A stretch of 64,000 bases of DNA. Origin: Euglena gracilis (lineage: Eukaryota > Euglenida > Euglenophyceae > Euglenales). Position 1 is the first letter of the stretch. Each line of letters starts with the position of its first letter. The stretch spans positions 50,455,302-50,519,301 of the forward strand of contig CP154956.1 in assembly GCA_039621445.1 (NCBI GenBank). The letters run 5' to 3'. The position numbers and the translations under genes are program-made. Shown here in pieces: positions 39,415 to 49,499 of this stretch. The notes under the pieces are model-generated. The model made no database searches and was not told the origin of the DNA. It saw nothing but the letters and a program-made list of their open reading frames with translations.

Positions 39415-40250
39415 ATTTTCTAGAGGGAAAGCAAGAAACCATTTCAGGAATGTTAAATCAACATGTGGAGTTGGTCAAGAATGAAACAAAACTTTATGAA
39501 AAGATTTTTGACCAAATTTCTGGGATATTTCAAAGTTTTGAGGAACAAATGGAGGTGGTTTTGGGTCAGATAGCAGCAATGGAGGTGGTCATTGACGAAA
39601 AAATGCGGGTGGAACCACCAGAAAAGAAAAAGGACTTTGCCCCCCGCATTCAAAACTTGGAAAGCTCACTTGAGCACCAAGATCAGATTTTGGCACAAAT
39701 TCACCAAAAATTTTCTAGTGATGAAAATGAGAAACGGCAAGAACTTTTTGGAGTGAAGCGACAAGTTTTGAGTTTGGGAAACGCAAGTCAAAAGGCCTTT
39801 GGTTCCATTTTGTCCAGGGTTGAAGATTTTCAGAAAGGCGTTTCCGCTCACATTCTTGGACTTGAGCAAAAAATTGCGCGGTTGGAAAATCAGGGTGTGA
39901 ATGAACGGGTTTTTGCCCAAGGTTTTGGAGTGGGGGGCCCATGCGGACAAGCCTCCCCCCCCTCCCAAGCCATGAATTTGGATGGTCCATGGGGGCAAAA
40001 TCCAAACACACCACCAATGGGTAGGGAGACCCCCAACCCCGGAACCGCCGCACTCGCGGTGTCCGGGGGCCCTTTACCCCCCACCGCGTGGTGGCGGTGG
40101 GGGAGGCCCCAACAGGATCGGAAAGGTCAACAACGACGGCAACCCCAAGCACTAGCTATGGGTTGGGTTTTGGCTTTTTGGGTAGGAGGGAACTTCGACC
40201 ACCCAAGCAGGCGGCGACCGATACCCTCTCAATCCCCTCTCGAGAGGTGA
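39282..40250 (+). CDS. Element C gag coiled-coil region
   Basis: Open frame of 322 residues. Residues about 25-200 form heptad-like helices: WWQSIEERLNFLEGKQETIS, LGQIAAMEVVIDEKMRVEPP, LESSLEHQDQILAQIHQKFS, LGLEQKIARLENQG. A Gly/Pro/Asn-rich stretch (GPWGQNPNTPPMGRETP) follows, after which the frame is lost. Such coiled coils in gag serve oligomerisation. Confidence 0.65.
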   Translation: MASGTPMHESPPAENSQVPPAQTEQEGGDMDPWDGWWQSIEERLNFLEGKQETISGMLNQHVELVKNETKLYEKIFDQISGIFQSFEEQMEVVLGQIAAMEVVIDEKMRVEPPEKKKDFAPRIQNLESSLEHQDQILAQIHQKFSSDENEKRQELFGVKRQVLSLGNASQKAFGSILSRVEDFQKGVSAHILGLEQKIARLENQGVNERVFAQGFGVGGPCGQASPPSQAMNLDGPWGQNPNTPPMGRETPNPGTAALAVSGGPLPPTAWWRWGRPQQDRKGQQRRQPQALAMGWVLAFWVGGNFDHPSRRRPIPSQSPLER

Positions 40251-40356
40251 GTGGGTTGGTTTTCGAAAATTTTCAAAACATCCCCCCGTCGCTCCCTACT
40301 CGGGCAACCTAGGCCCGGAGGTAGGGGGAGCGGCATTTTCGGGTAACAGTGCCGGG

Positions 40357-41945
40357 GTGGCGGTCTTGCCCAAAGGGGAGGAGCACCATAAGGTGGTCTC
40401 TACCCCCTGTTGGCAAAGCCACACCCTACACGTTCCCGTGACCCAACCCCCATCAGTTTCTCCCCCCCTCGCTAAGAATTTGGTTTCCCATGGTACCGTG
40501 CAAGTAGGTCCCCCCGGTGCACAAGCACCTTCACAAGTGAGGTCCCCTCTTCATGTGCCCCCCCCACCATCAACGTGTTGGGCTTTCCTGTCGAATCAAC
40601 CCAAAAAGGTCCGACCGTTGATGCTCCGGTGCAAATTTTACCCATTGGGGTGTGGGGCGGGGATGGGGGGGGCACCAATTTTGGAGGCCAAAATCCAATT
40701 TTTGTTGGATCCCCCTTGGGTGAAATGGTTGCAAAAGAGGCAAAACTCAAAATTTTTTCTGGCCACGCCGAAGGATGGCCTGATTTTCGATTCCGTTGGA
40801 AAGAATATGTGCAAAGACTTTCTAGAGGTCCAACCGACGACCAAGACCTCTTTTCACTTTTGATTTCCTCCGTAAATGAAACCGACGGAGACCGTTTGAG
40901 GCTCCTAAGGGGGACGGGAGTGATCACAAATTTTCAACAAGCTTGGGATTTGTTGGAAAAAGAAAATTGAAGTGGGGCAGGAAATTGTGCAAGGCAAAAA
41001 TTTAAAGAAATTTGCCTCAAGTACAAAAATGACCTAACTAGGGAGTATTGGAAACGTTTTGAGACAGATTTTCTCACGTTGAGAAATTTTGCAAAAGATG
41101 TGACCGACGCCGACGCGTATCGGGTTCTAAGACGGGAAATTCCCAAATTTTACAACGAGAAAATTGTCAGGGAACAAGAACGGGGAAGTGATTTTTTTAA
41201 TGTGGTGGAGGTAAGAAATTTGCCCTTGGTGGATGCCCACCAAGTGCAAGGAATTTTGGTGAGTGCGTTGGAGGGAGCCACGTTAAATTTTGTCTCCGTG
41301 GTGTTTTTGGGTTGGGTCGGCAAGGGAGAAAAATTTGCTTCTTTCACTCAATCGACGAAATTTGTCAAACGGGCAAAAACTGCAAGTTTCTCCCAAAGAA
41401 TTTCAACTACCCCCCACGGAAATTATGAAAATGAATGCTCAAATGGCTCACACAAGCGGCGTGGTTCCCCCCCGGAACGGAATCAAACCCCCCAATGGAT
41501 GAGGGTGACAGAAATTTCCACGGGAACGGAAAATGAGAATTTTTCTCAAAATTCTCAAACGGAAAAGGAGGGGGGGGACACATCAAAAAATTCGAATCCC
41601 CCCGTTTCCATTCAAAAATGGGAAGAAGCACCACTCCCTACCCCCACCCCACAACTAAAAGAAACTAAGGGGTAATCAGAGCACCGTGTGAACGTTGTGG
41701 TAAGATGGGGCATATTGCCGCTAAGTGTTGGGCAAAATTACCGGATGCAAATCAAGGCCCCCCCCGCACGAAATTTTGGGCCCCAAGCCCAAGGGGGGGG
41801 AGGACGCGGCAAGGGGGGTGGCAAAGGCAATTTTGGAGGAAAAGGTTGGCAAACTTTCAAGGGCCAAGGAAAGGGGGCAAAGGAGGAAAAGGACAAGGGG
41901 CCAAGGGTGGGTCCCCCTCGTGTTAGGGGGGCCGGGAGTGCCTAA
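40357..41945 (+). pseudogene. Element C gag capsid-like part, zinc knuckle and basic tail
   Basis: Frame pieces: 40600-40970 with AKLKIFSGHAEGWPDFRFRW and LLISSVNETDGDRLRLLRG, ending in TGA. The same region continues with LKYKNDLTREYWKRFETDFL and 41079-41675 (FAKDVTDADAYRVLRREIPK). At 41681-41755 a perfect CX2CX4HX4C knuckle (CERCGKMGHIAAKCW) follows, then KGGGKGNFGGKGWQTFKGQG. Several frame changes occur in homopolymer G/C tracts. Confidence 0.75.
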
Positions 41946-41954
41946 GGGGCGGCA

Positions 41955-42724
41955 CTCCTGGCCAAGTGCCCCCCACGCAAAATTTGTCGCGGAAAAATTT
42001 TGCGCTACCGTCAAACATTTCCATGGAAAAGTCAAACAAGTTTTGTCATCCAAGAAGCCAAAGGCTTTGTACTTATTTTCAGGAACAAAATCTGTTGCAA
42101 AAATGCTTGAGAAATGTGGGTTTGAGGTTTTGACACTAGATGTGAACCCCCGTGCAAAGCCTCACATTTTGGCCGACATTTTGACATGGCCTTTGGAAAA
42201 ATTTCTCAAAAAAGGGGACGTGGACTTGATTTTCGCATCCGTTCCTTGTACGGAATATAGCCAAAGTCTCACCACACGTGAAAGGAGTTTGGAGTATGCC
42301 GATTCTCTTGCAAAAAGGACACTTTCCATCATCAATTTTCTACAACCCCCCCCAATTGTACATTGAAAATCCCTGAAACGGCCTTTTGAAGGTCCGTGAA
42401 TTTATGGAAGGGCTGATTTTTTTGGACGTTGATTATTGCCAATTTAGCCCTTGGGGCTACAAAAAGCCTACCCGTATTTGGGGATCGGTGGAGGGGTTGC
42501 AATACCGTTTGTGTCCGGGTTTTTGGTGTGAGGTCACCATCCCCGGTACCAAAAGACACACTCACCGTTTGGGTGGAAACAATTATGCAGTGACTCTAAA
42601 CCAAAAATATCCAGTCCCTGAAAATTTGGTCAAACTTTTGGTGAAATGGAAACGTTTGGAGGAGAGGCATATTCCAAAGGGGGAGGGTTCGGTGTTAACC
42701 CCCAAAAAGGTACCCCCTCACTAA
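41955..42724 (+). pseudogene. Element C C5 cytosine methyltransferase
   Basis: Plus strand. FVAEKFCATVKHFHGKVKQV, then motif I ALYLFSGTKSVAKMLEKCGF (GTK for the usual GTG), VLTLDVNPRAKPHILADILT, and motif IV FASVPCTEYSQSLTTRERSL with Cys intact. After IINFLQPPP a frame change replaces the ENP region (IENP.NGLL is readable only with shifts). From 42386, FMEGLIFLDVDYCQFSPWGY, KKPTRIWGSVEGL and a C-terminal extension LGGNNYAVTLNQKYPVP. It is nearly full-length and close to the remnant at 9345-10021. Confidence 0.85.
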
Positions 42725-42847
42725 CGACCAATGACCGACCAGATTTGTACATGCACGAAAAAGAAATTGTATTGGACCCTAAGCAACTTAAAACGGTGAA
42801 AGTTTCAGAATTGGGTCATTTAAACCAAAAAATCAGGTCGAACGCAA

Positions 42848-43567
42848 TTGGTGATGGCGGTTCATGTTACGGCACCCGATGGTTCACACAAAATTTTGAA
42901 GGCTTTGGCTGACACGGGTGCCCAAACAAATTTCGTGAGGTTGGGACTTTTTGAAAAATTGATGGTCCCCGCAAAAGAACCTTTGAGGTTGGTCACCGTG
43001 AAAGGCGATTCCCTACCGGGTGGGGAGCATGAGTTGGAGCTAAAATTGAATTTTTTTGGCACAAAAAAAAGGGGACTACGGAAAATGCCCCTCCCGAAAT
43101 TTGTGGAATTGTCCACGAGGCAGAAATTCACGTTGACCTGATTTTGGGTTTCCATGGGTGTGAAAAAATAAATTGGGAGTGTTGCCCCATGAGAATGGAC
43201 TTTTTGCTGACAACGACGGAGTGCGGTACATACGGAGCTGGCCTTTTAAGGAAATTGACGTTGCTCATTTTTTGATTGAAGCGGAACCTGAGGGGAGGGT
43301 TGAAACGGATATCATAGACACTACCCCCTGGTTCAAAAGTGAAAAATTTTCCCAGAAAATTTCACGAAAAGTGAAAAATGATGGATTTGTGCATAATTCT
43401 TCCCCCCGTTCAAAGTGAGGGAAGAAAGAATGGGTTCAACGGCCTATCGACGAAAATTTTCAGCTTGCCGATTTTTCCCAAGTCACAAAATCCGACTTAT
43501 TTGATTCACGACCAGGAATTTCAGTTGCAACTCATCGACCAAAGGTTGGAACACCCCCACTCACTCG
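42848..43567 (+). pseudogene. Element C retropepsin and linker
   Basis: ILKALADTGAQTNFVRLGLF is the active site, then LRLVTVKGDSLPGGEHELEL. The downstream strand (ILGFPW-like) is frame-shifted near 43140. A linker rich in charged residues continues over frames, with a readable WVQRPIDENFQLADFSQVTK to about 43567, where the inverted segment starts. Confidence 0.75.
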
Positions 43568-43745
43568 GCTCCTAGTGAGTGGAAATTATCCCGATTTCGT
43601 TAGTTCCACCTTCAACCGATTCCTTTAACCGTTCGCACACCTGCATTAATTCCTCCTCACTTAGTTCCTCGTTTTTCTCTCCAACAAAACTTGGAACGTG
43701 AAACTGAAATTTTTCCACCTCCCACACTTGCCCACCCGATTCAAG
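43568..43745 (-). pseudogene. Inverted segment of the element C protease-RT linker
   Basis: Only the minus strand makes sense here: GGQVWEVEKFQFHVPSFVGE, KNEELSEEELMQVCERLKES. This matches the protease-RT linker of element D in pattern (FDMQPKFLGKKELHTIAKHL). The surrounding element C reads on the plus strand, so about 178 bp has been flipped. The RT finger domain that should follow is missing. Confidence 0.75.
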
Positions 43746-44875
43746 GCAAATTACCGCTACCTACACCCCCCAAGGAACGGTGCAATGGAAGGTGGTTGTA
43801 ATGGGTTGGAAAAACGGTGTGCAATATTGTCAACGGAAGTTGGAAGCGACACTTGCCCCCGCACGAGAAATCGCCGATGGCTATATCGACGATATTCTCA
43901 TTGGTACCCCCCAAGAAAATTTGGGTACGGAACAACTTTTGAGAAGACATGATTCTGAAATTCACATCATTTTGGACTTACTTCGTGAAAAACAATGGGT
44001 AGCCAGATTTTCGAAGTGTAAATTTTTCCAAAAGGAGGTTGCGTTTTTGGGCCATATTTTGAAAGACGGCCTAAGGAAACCTTCCCCCGGCAAATTTTTG
44101 GTCGTTGAAAAATGGGAGCTACCCCAAACTATAACCGGTCTTCGTGCATTTTGTGGTTTTGCCAACCATTATTCTTCCTACATTGAAACATTTTCAGAGT
44201 TGGCAGCCCCCCTCCAAGACAAACTTCGGGTTGGTCGTGCGGAGGGAAAGGCCGGTTCCAAAGTCCCGGTGAAGTGGGACGATGAAAGTAGGAAATCTTT
44301 TGAGGAAACAAAAAAGGCGTTGGTTAAGGGATTGTCGTTACAAGTTGTCGACCCCGACCGACCTTTTATTTTAAAGGTTGATGCTTCAGGTAGGTCCATT
44401 GGTGCGGTGTTAGAACAACTTCCCGTAGGTGAGGTGGAATTAAGTAAGAAAAAAGCCATGGAAGGGAAAACGGTTCCCGTGGCGTTCATGTCACGGAAAC
44501 TGACCCCCTCCCAAGAAAAAACCTGGGATATTCGAGATAAGGAGGCATACGCGGTCGTATCCGCCCTTCAAAAAAGGGCAGGGTGGATAGGCCTACAACC
44601 GGTCCTCGTTTTGACGGACCACAAGACCCTTTGGTCTTGGGTCACCAGGACTCTTTCGGACCCGGCGGGACCGTCAAGCCGAAGGGCACGGTGGCACCAA
44701 AAATTCATCAAATTTTTGCTAAACGTAGCGTATGTACCCGGTAAGCAACACCTACCCGCAGATTGTATGACAAGGTGGGCTTACCCCGCATCACAAAATT
44801 TTGCGGATGTTTCATGGCAGTGCAAAGTAGGAAATGGTTCATGGGAAAGCTGGCAATAAAACGTATATTCGCCAG
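43746..44875 (+). CDS. Element C reverse transcriptase (lacks fingers) and RNase H
   Basis: Open frame: TVQWKVVVMGWKNGVQYCQR, the catalytic GYIDDILIGTPQENL, FFQKEVAFLGHILKDGLRKP, LRAFCGFANHYSSYI. RNase H follows with FILKVDASGRSIGAVLEQL, PVAFMSRKLTPSQEK, LVLTDHKTLWSW, RRARWHQKFIKFLLNVAYVP and DCMTRWAYPASQNFADVS. The first catalytic Asp region of RT is deleted, so it cannot polymerise. Sequence breaks at about 44875. The continuation (linker, integrase, chromodomain) is found inverted from 49026 down. Confidence 0.9.
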
Positions 44876-45948
44876 ACCCTTCACTTTGCCTAACTCCCAC
44901 GGAACTTTTGGTCCAAGCGGAAATCATAATCCAAAATGTTTGTGCAAAAGTCAAAATTCACATTGACACTGGTTGTAGTATTGCACTACTTTTTCGGTTC
45001 GGGGTGATAACAACCCCCCTCTTGGTGAAATCCAAGAAGCCGATCAAAATTACGACGGCTGACAACACCTCCATGTGCGGTGGTGACTTCCTATGCTTTT
45101 TGGACATGGTCCTGCCCCTCATCCCCAAGCACCACTCACACCCACACCTACCGCAAAAAGTTCCGGATACCTGTGGATATGAATCCGGAATCCATGGTTC
45201 TGACGTAATTCTGGGATACCCCTTTTTACGTCAGCACCGGCAGGTAGTGGGTTGCCTCTCCCACGGTTTGCGCACATCACCATTCTCTTCATTGCCCTCC
45301 AAATCCTCATCACCTGTGGCGTCAACCGTGACTGCCACCAATATTTCCACGCCGTTTTCAAAACTTTTACCCCGTTACCAACCACACCAACCAACGTTTT
45401 CCACACCGGGTGCACCGAGAAAGTTCACACCCTGCCCATTGACACACAAACTTCCGTTCCCCACGAGGCAGGGCAAGCGAGTAGCAGTACCCCCCCTCGT
45501 TCCACTGGGTTACAAGACGAAATCCCAAAGGCCTGAAATACGTATGGTGTCGAGTAGGCGCCCAGCTGCACCAATACCCCGTTTTCCACCAGATGTATCG
45601 CTTTCAGATGCATCTGTACACCCCCCAGCAGCTACAAAAGCACCTTCCAACTTTTACACACACCCCCACCAGACCAACATGCGCGACCAGGACCACTACT
45701 CCGACACTTCCTACCAATGTGTGCACTGTAGGACAGTTTCCCCCCAGCCAGATTTAAATTGTGGATGTCTAGTCCGAACACCAACACTAAACCCGATTTC
45801 GCGTAACCATACACTTGGTTGCGGTTTGCAATGTGCGACCGTACATCAAGTGCTCCAACAACGAGGTATTGCCTTGTTGTTTGGAACCGCTGAAAATCCT
45901 TTTTTTTGGTTCTTGTTTTCTCGGATCCTTCGGCCTCGGCTGTTTTGA
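44876..45948 (+). CDS. E-family protease fragment (E3 piece b)
   Basis: Plus strand, homologous to 63060-62030 (minus) of E2. LLVQAEIIIQNVCAKVKIHI, then the active site DTGCSIALLFRFG, ITTADNTSMCGGDFLCFLDM, GSDVILGYPFLRQHRQVVGC. A long Ser/Thr/Pro-rich region and a Cys/His patch (SYQCVHCRTVSPQPDLNCGC) follow, ending VHQVLQQRGIALLFGTAEN. The DTGC variant of the protease motif is typical of this E family. It is inserted exactly where element C breaks. Confidence 0.8.
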
Positions 45949-45949
45949 G

Positions 45950-46397
45950 GGGGCTGGCCGGCCTTTGAATTCAATTTCTTCCAACTTTTATTTTTTTGGC
46001 TTTTGAGCCTTTCGAAATCACCTTGAAATTGATTTTTTTGTCAAATTCAGATTCTTCAAAGCACAAACAACTGATTTTTTTGTAGTGTTCTTCAGTATAT
46101 TCGGTAGGTAAAGAACCCTGTGTGTGAGATATGGTTGGGGGGGGGTTCGATTTGGAGCTTAGCTTAACTAGGAATTTGCACTGTTCCTACCGACCAGAAA
46201 AATTCGGCCGACTGGTCCAGGAAATTTCGCCAGTTAAGGCCGGAAAGGCCAAAATAGGGGTTCAGGCTTCAAAGGCCTACCCACAGAACCTATTCCGAAC
46301 TTTTAATTCGACTGAAATCCAAAAATGGGAATTTCAGTGATTTTTCAAGACCCAAGGCCAATTTAGGTCAAATTGTTGGTTAAGCACCCCTTAACAC
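45950..46397 (-). repeat. Putative 3' LTR of element C/F
   Basis: On the minus strand TGTTAAGGGGTGCTTAACC starts directly after a purine tract. The GTTAAG...CTTAAC inverted repeat at the edge is typical of an LTR end. The other end is not seen; it is bounded by the E3b piece. Confidence 0.4.
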
Positions 46398-46410
46398 TCC
46401 CCCACTTAGA
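46398..46410 (-). promoter_or_regulatory. Putative polypurine tract of element C/F
   Basis: Minus strand CTAAGTGGGGGAG just before TGTTAAGGGG. Confidence 0.45.
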
Positions 46411-47288
46411 AAAATCTCGGGGAGATTTTGAAAAACGTAAGTAAAATGAGGGGTCCGCACGAAAGAGACAATTTGGGGGGGCACTTTCACTCGTGTTTGT
46501 GTAGCGGATGGTCAGAATGCATAACGTTCAAATAACATTCGAGTGTTGAGCAAAGCGAGGGGGGGGGGGCCGCCCGAGGGGCACGCTTACCCCCATAAGG
46601 TGTGGCACGGTGCGGCGCACGGTGCAACGGTGCGAAGCAACGGTGCAGCGGTCAGCCGCGTGCGTTGCCGCCGCATCACCAACAGGGGGAGGGGATTTTG
46701 AGGCCCCGTACCACCCCCACAACCGCGGGTCTCCTCCACGATGCCTCCGCGGTGAGGGTCCGCGTATGTGTAAGTCGTGTGTTGTTGCAATGTGGCTGGG
46801 GGTCAAAAAGCAAACGGGGGGGGTGTATTGGGATAGGTCGTCTCACACAGCCCGTCTTGCCAAGGGTTGCGTTGCAACTCGAAAGGTGCACGGCAAGTCT
46901 TAACAAGCTCAAACGCACACACTCCGCTTTCTGATTTTTGGCTTTTTTGTTGTCCTTAAGGAACTTTCCGACTTTTTTTTTGAACGTCTTTTTTTTGACG
47001 TCTCTTAGAACCAAACCACTTTTGTGGTTTACCGCAAAAAGGTTGTTGCACAAACTTTTTGGTCCATTCCACCTCTTTATCCAACCGTTCGAACCATTTA
47101 TTGATTGCCTTTGTGTGTGTTCGTGTGTCTCCGGATCTGTTACCCGCTGCAGACGAGTACCAAAAATCAAAAGATCGAAAAAGAAAGCGACCCCGCAACC
47201 CACGGGACCGATTCCCCACGAAACTTGACGCCTTGAAAAAAACTGAAAAACGGAGAAAACACCTTGATCTCACATGGAACCCTCCCTA
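46411..47288 (-). other. 3' untranslated region of element C/F
   Basis: No supported gene between chromodomain stop and polypurine tract. It holds a cluster of ACGGTGC-type words (46600-46660), G homopolymers near 46560, and T-rich stretches around 46930-47000. Confidence 0.4.
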
Positions 47289-47778
47289 ATTCTCTTTTTG
47301 AAATACGCCATGAGGTCGATTTTCAAATTTGCCTCCTCGGCGTAAACAAAAAATTCTCGGGCGTAACGATGGAAAAAATGCCCGATGTGTTCCCAAGTGT
47401 TATCCGACTCATCCCAACCCTTCCATTTCACAAGAAATTGCCATTGTCCATTTGAACCTTTTCTATGTGAAATAATTTTTGCACAACATATTCTCCGGGG
47501 GTGGCTTACACATCCTCGGTTTCGCTTTGGTAAAAATTCAAGGATAGGGGTTCTCCAACGAATTTGTCTTCCACATGCAATTTCAATTGTGTGATGTGCA
47601 CGCTTTGCATTAAACCAGGTTTCAGCTCAATCTGGTATGAACCTTGACCCAAACGTCGTTTAACCTCACAAGGACCTAACCAGCGGCTTTTCAAGTTTGC
47701 TTGCAAATTGGATGGACGCAAATACCAAACTTTCTGCCCGATGTCCAAAATTGGTTTTTCGGCCATTTGAGAGTTCAA
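47289..47778 (-). pseudogene. Element C/F integrase tail and chromodomain
   Basis: Minus strand. 47778-47506 gives KPILDIGQKVWYLRPSNLQA, LKSRWLGPCEVKRRLGQGSY (SH3-like tail), ending in TAA. One base out of phase, the chromodomain reads KIISHRKGSNGQWQFLVKWK, GWDESDNTWEHIGHFFHRYA, and the frame runs to a TGA near 47289 (MAYFKKRIREGSM). The domain itself is intact and only the junction is shifted. Confidence 0.85.
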
Positions 47779-49025
47779 AGCCTCAAAAAAAAACGTTGTA
47801 AATGAAGGGCGTTCAATTTTTCAGCAATTTTTGAATCCAACTCGGACATTCTTTTGAAAAAATCTGAAGCTTCCTCCGCTTCGCGGGGAATGGGAAGAGG
47901 AAAACCGGCCAATGGCATGTTTCGTCCAAAAACAATTTCGTAGGGGGATAAGCCACTTGGCCCAGGGATGTTATGAAATTTCCTCCTCACCAATGGCAAA
48001 ATTTCAACCAAATTTGTGTCCATCTCGTCACAAGCTTTCCGAAGCCATGTTTTATATTCTTTTCCTTGCACTTCCGCCCTACCGTTGGCTTGATGGTGAT
48101 ACGCTTGCGCCTTTGCGCTTCGTATCCCCATGCAACCGCATATCGTGAGCCACCATGCCCCTGAAAATTGGGGGCCTTGGTCACTCGTGATGACCGTTGG
48201 CAAGCCAAATAAATCCAACCACCGATTAAACATTTCCTTAGCCACCGCCTTGGCCGTACACCCTTTTCTCCTATGGGGTGTTACTATTGTCCAACCGCTT
48301 AGTCGATCTACACAAACCGCCATGTAGTCAAATTGTTGCCCGTCAAATTTTACACGGGGCATGTTAAAGAGGTCGATCGAAACACTTGACCCCAAAAAAG
48401 GTGGTATGATGGTGGGACGCAAAGGCCCCTTCAAAGAAAAACGTGGGGGGCTGTGCGCTTGACAAATTTCGCACATTTTAGAAACCGACAAAGTGATTTC
48501 CTTTGCCCCCACCAAAGGTGAAAAATGAAAATGTTTTGTCATTTCCAACCACAAACGTTCCCCGCCCACATGTCCCACGTGGGCGTGGTACTCACGGACA
48601 AAAGGTCCGGTCACACTGGCGGGTACACACAAAAGTCCTTGGAAAAAAAGCCTGTTGTCCAAAATTTGAAAATTTTCAGGCCAATTTTCCGAATGCGGTT
48701 TGTGTACCTCCTCACAAATATCCTTAAAATACACACACCGTGCATACAAAGTGGACCAATCCCGGAGCATCACAGGTTCCTTGGACAAATTTTCATCCCC
48801 CCCCCTTGATTTTCTGGGCTATCAAGGGGGAATCTGCCTTGAAAAATCAAAATCAACAACTTCAACGTTTTTGTGCAAGCGAAAAACCATGCAACCTCTT
48901 TCCATTTTTTTCTCATTCTCCAAAATTTCAGCCATTTTCCTTTCATCCTCCTCCGACCCACTCTTTCTGGATCGAGTGATCACCACTCATATCCAAATGC
49001 CCGCGTTCTCGTTATCTCCTCCTTG
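47775..49025 (-). CDS. Element C/F integrase and preceding linker
   Basis: Minus strand, 337-residue open frame (48788-47775). Zinc finger HAHVGHVGGERLWLEMTKHF with MCEICQAH. Core with SVSIDLFNMPRVKFDG, VDRLSGWTIVTPHRRKG, ITSDQGPQFSGAWW and ANGRAEVQGKEYKTW, so D, D and E are all present. It ends LSPYEIVFGRNMPLAGFPLP and DFFKRMSELDSKIAEKL. Upstream (49025-48790) lies the charged linker with VVITRSRKSGSEEDERKMAE, which corresponds to the RNase H-integrase linker of A. It starts exactly where element C stops, in opposite orientation. Confidence 0.9.
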
Positions 49026-49495
49026 GACAACGTCATCGCGGCATGAATCGCGGTGACAAGGGTCAGTCCTCCAACCGCCATAAAGTCAGTTTCAAGATAT
49101 ATTGTTTGGAGGATGACACACCGGCTTCGGGCAGGGAGGGGGATGAGACCACTGATACCGATTTCGACGAGGCCCGCATGGCGGTGCGCACGTTGAAATT
49201 CGTTTATACCTCGAAAATGCCCATAGCCGGCTATCCGGCCGGTTCAGACCTGGAGTAGGGGAGCACGAGGTCCGAGGGCACGGCCCTCTGGGCTGATGAA
49301 CAGATGGAGGTAGGCCCTGATCAACCCTGCCCCCCCTGCCTATCTGCCCTTCTGGTCGGTACCCGGAAAAATTTCGGGTCCCCCACCCCCCACTCGAACT
49401 TTCCGCTCGGTATGTTGAGAACACCAAGATTTGTGTCACGGGTCGGTGTAACGAGGGGATCGGTTTCCCAATTTCCAGTCAAACCGTCGTGGTGA
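49026..49495 (+). pseudogene. E-family gag C-terminus and protease leader (E3 piece a)
   Basis: Plus strand. HKVSFKIYCLEDDTPASGRE, then AGSDLE and TAG (49256-49258). The same frame continues with ALWADEQMEVGPDQPCPPCL and SALLVGTRKNFGSPTPHSNF. E2 has the same residues and the same TAG (63258-63260). Homology to E2 stops after PLGML near 49420. It lies tail-to-tail with the gag piece 49500-50946. Confidence 0.75.
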
Positions 49496-49499
49496 CCGG

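Noticed and set aside
46600-46660. Tandem satellite of ACGGTGC words
   Set aside because: The words are irregular and too few for a satellite; noted only as a feature of the untranslated region.
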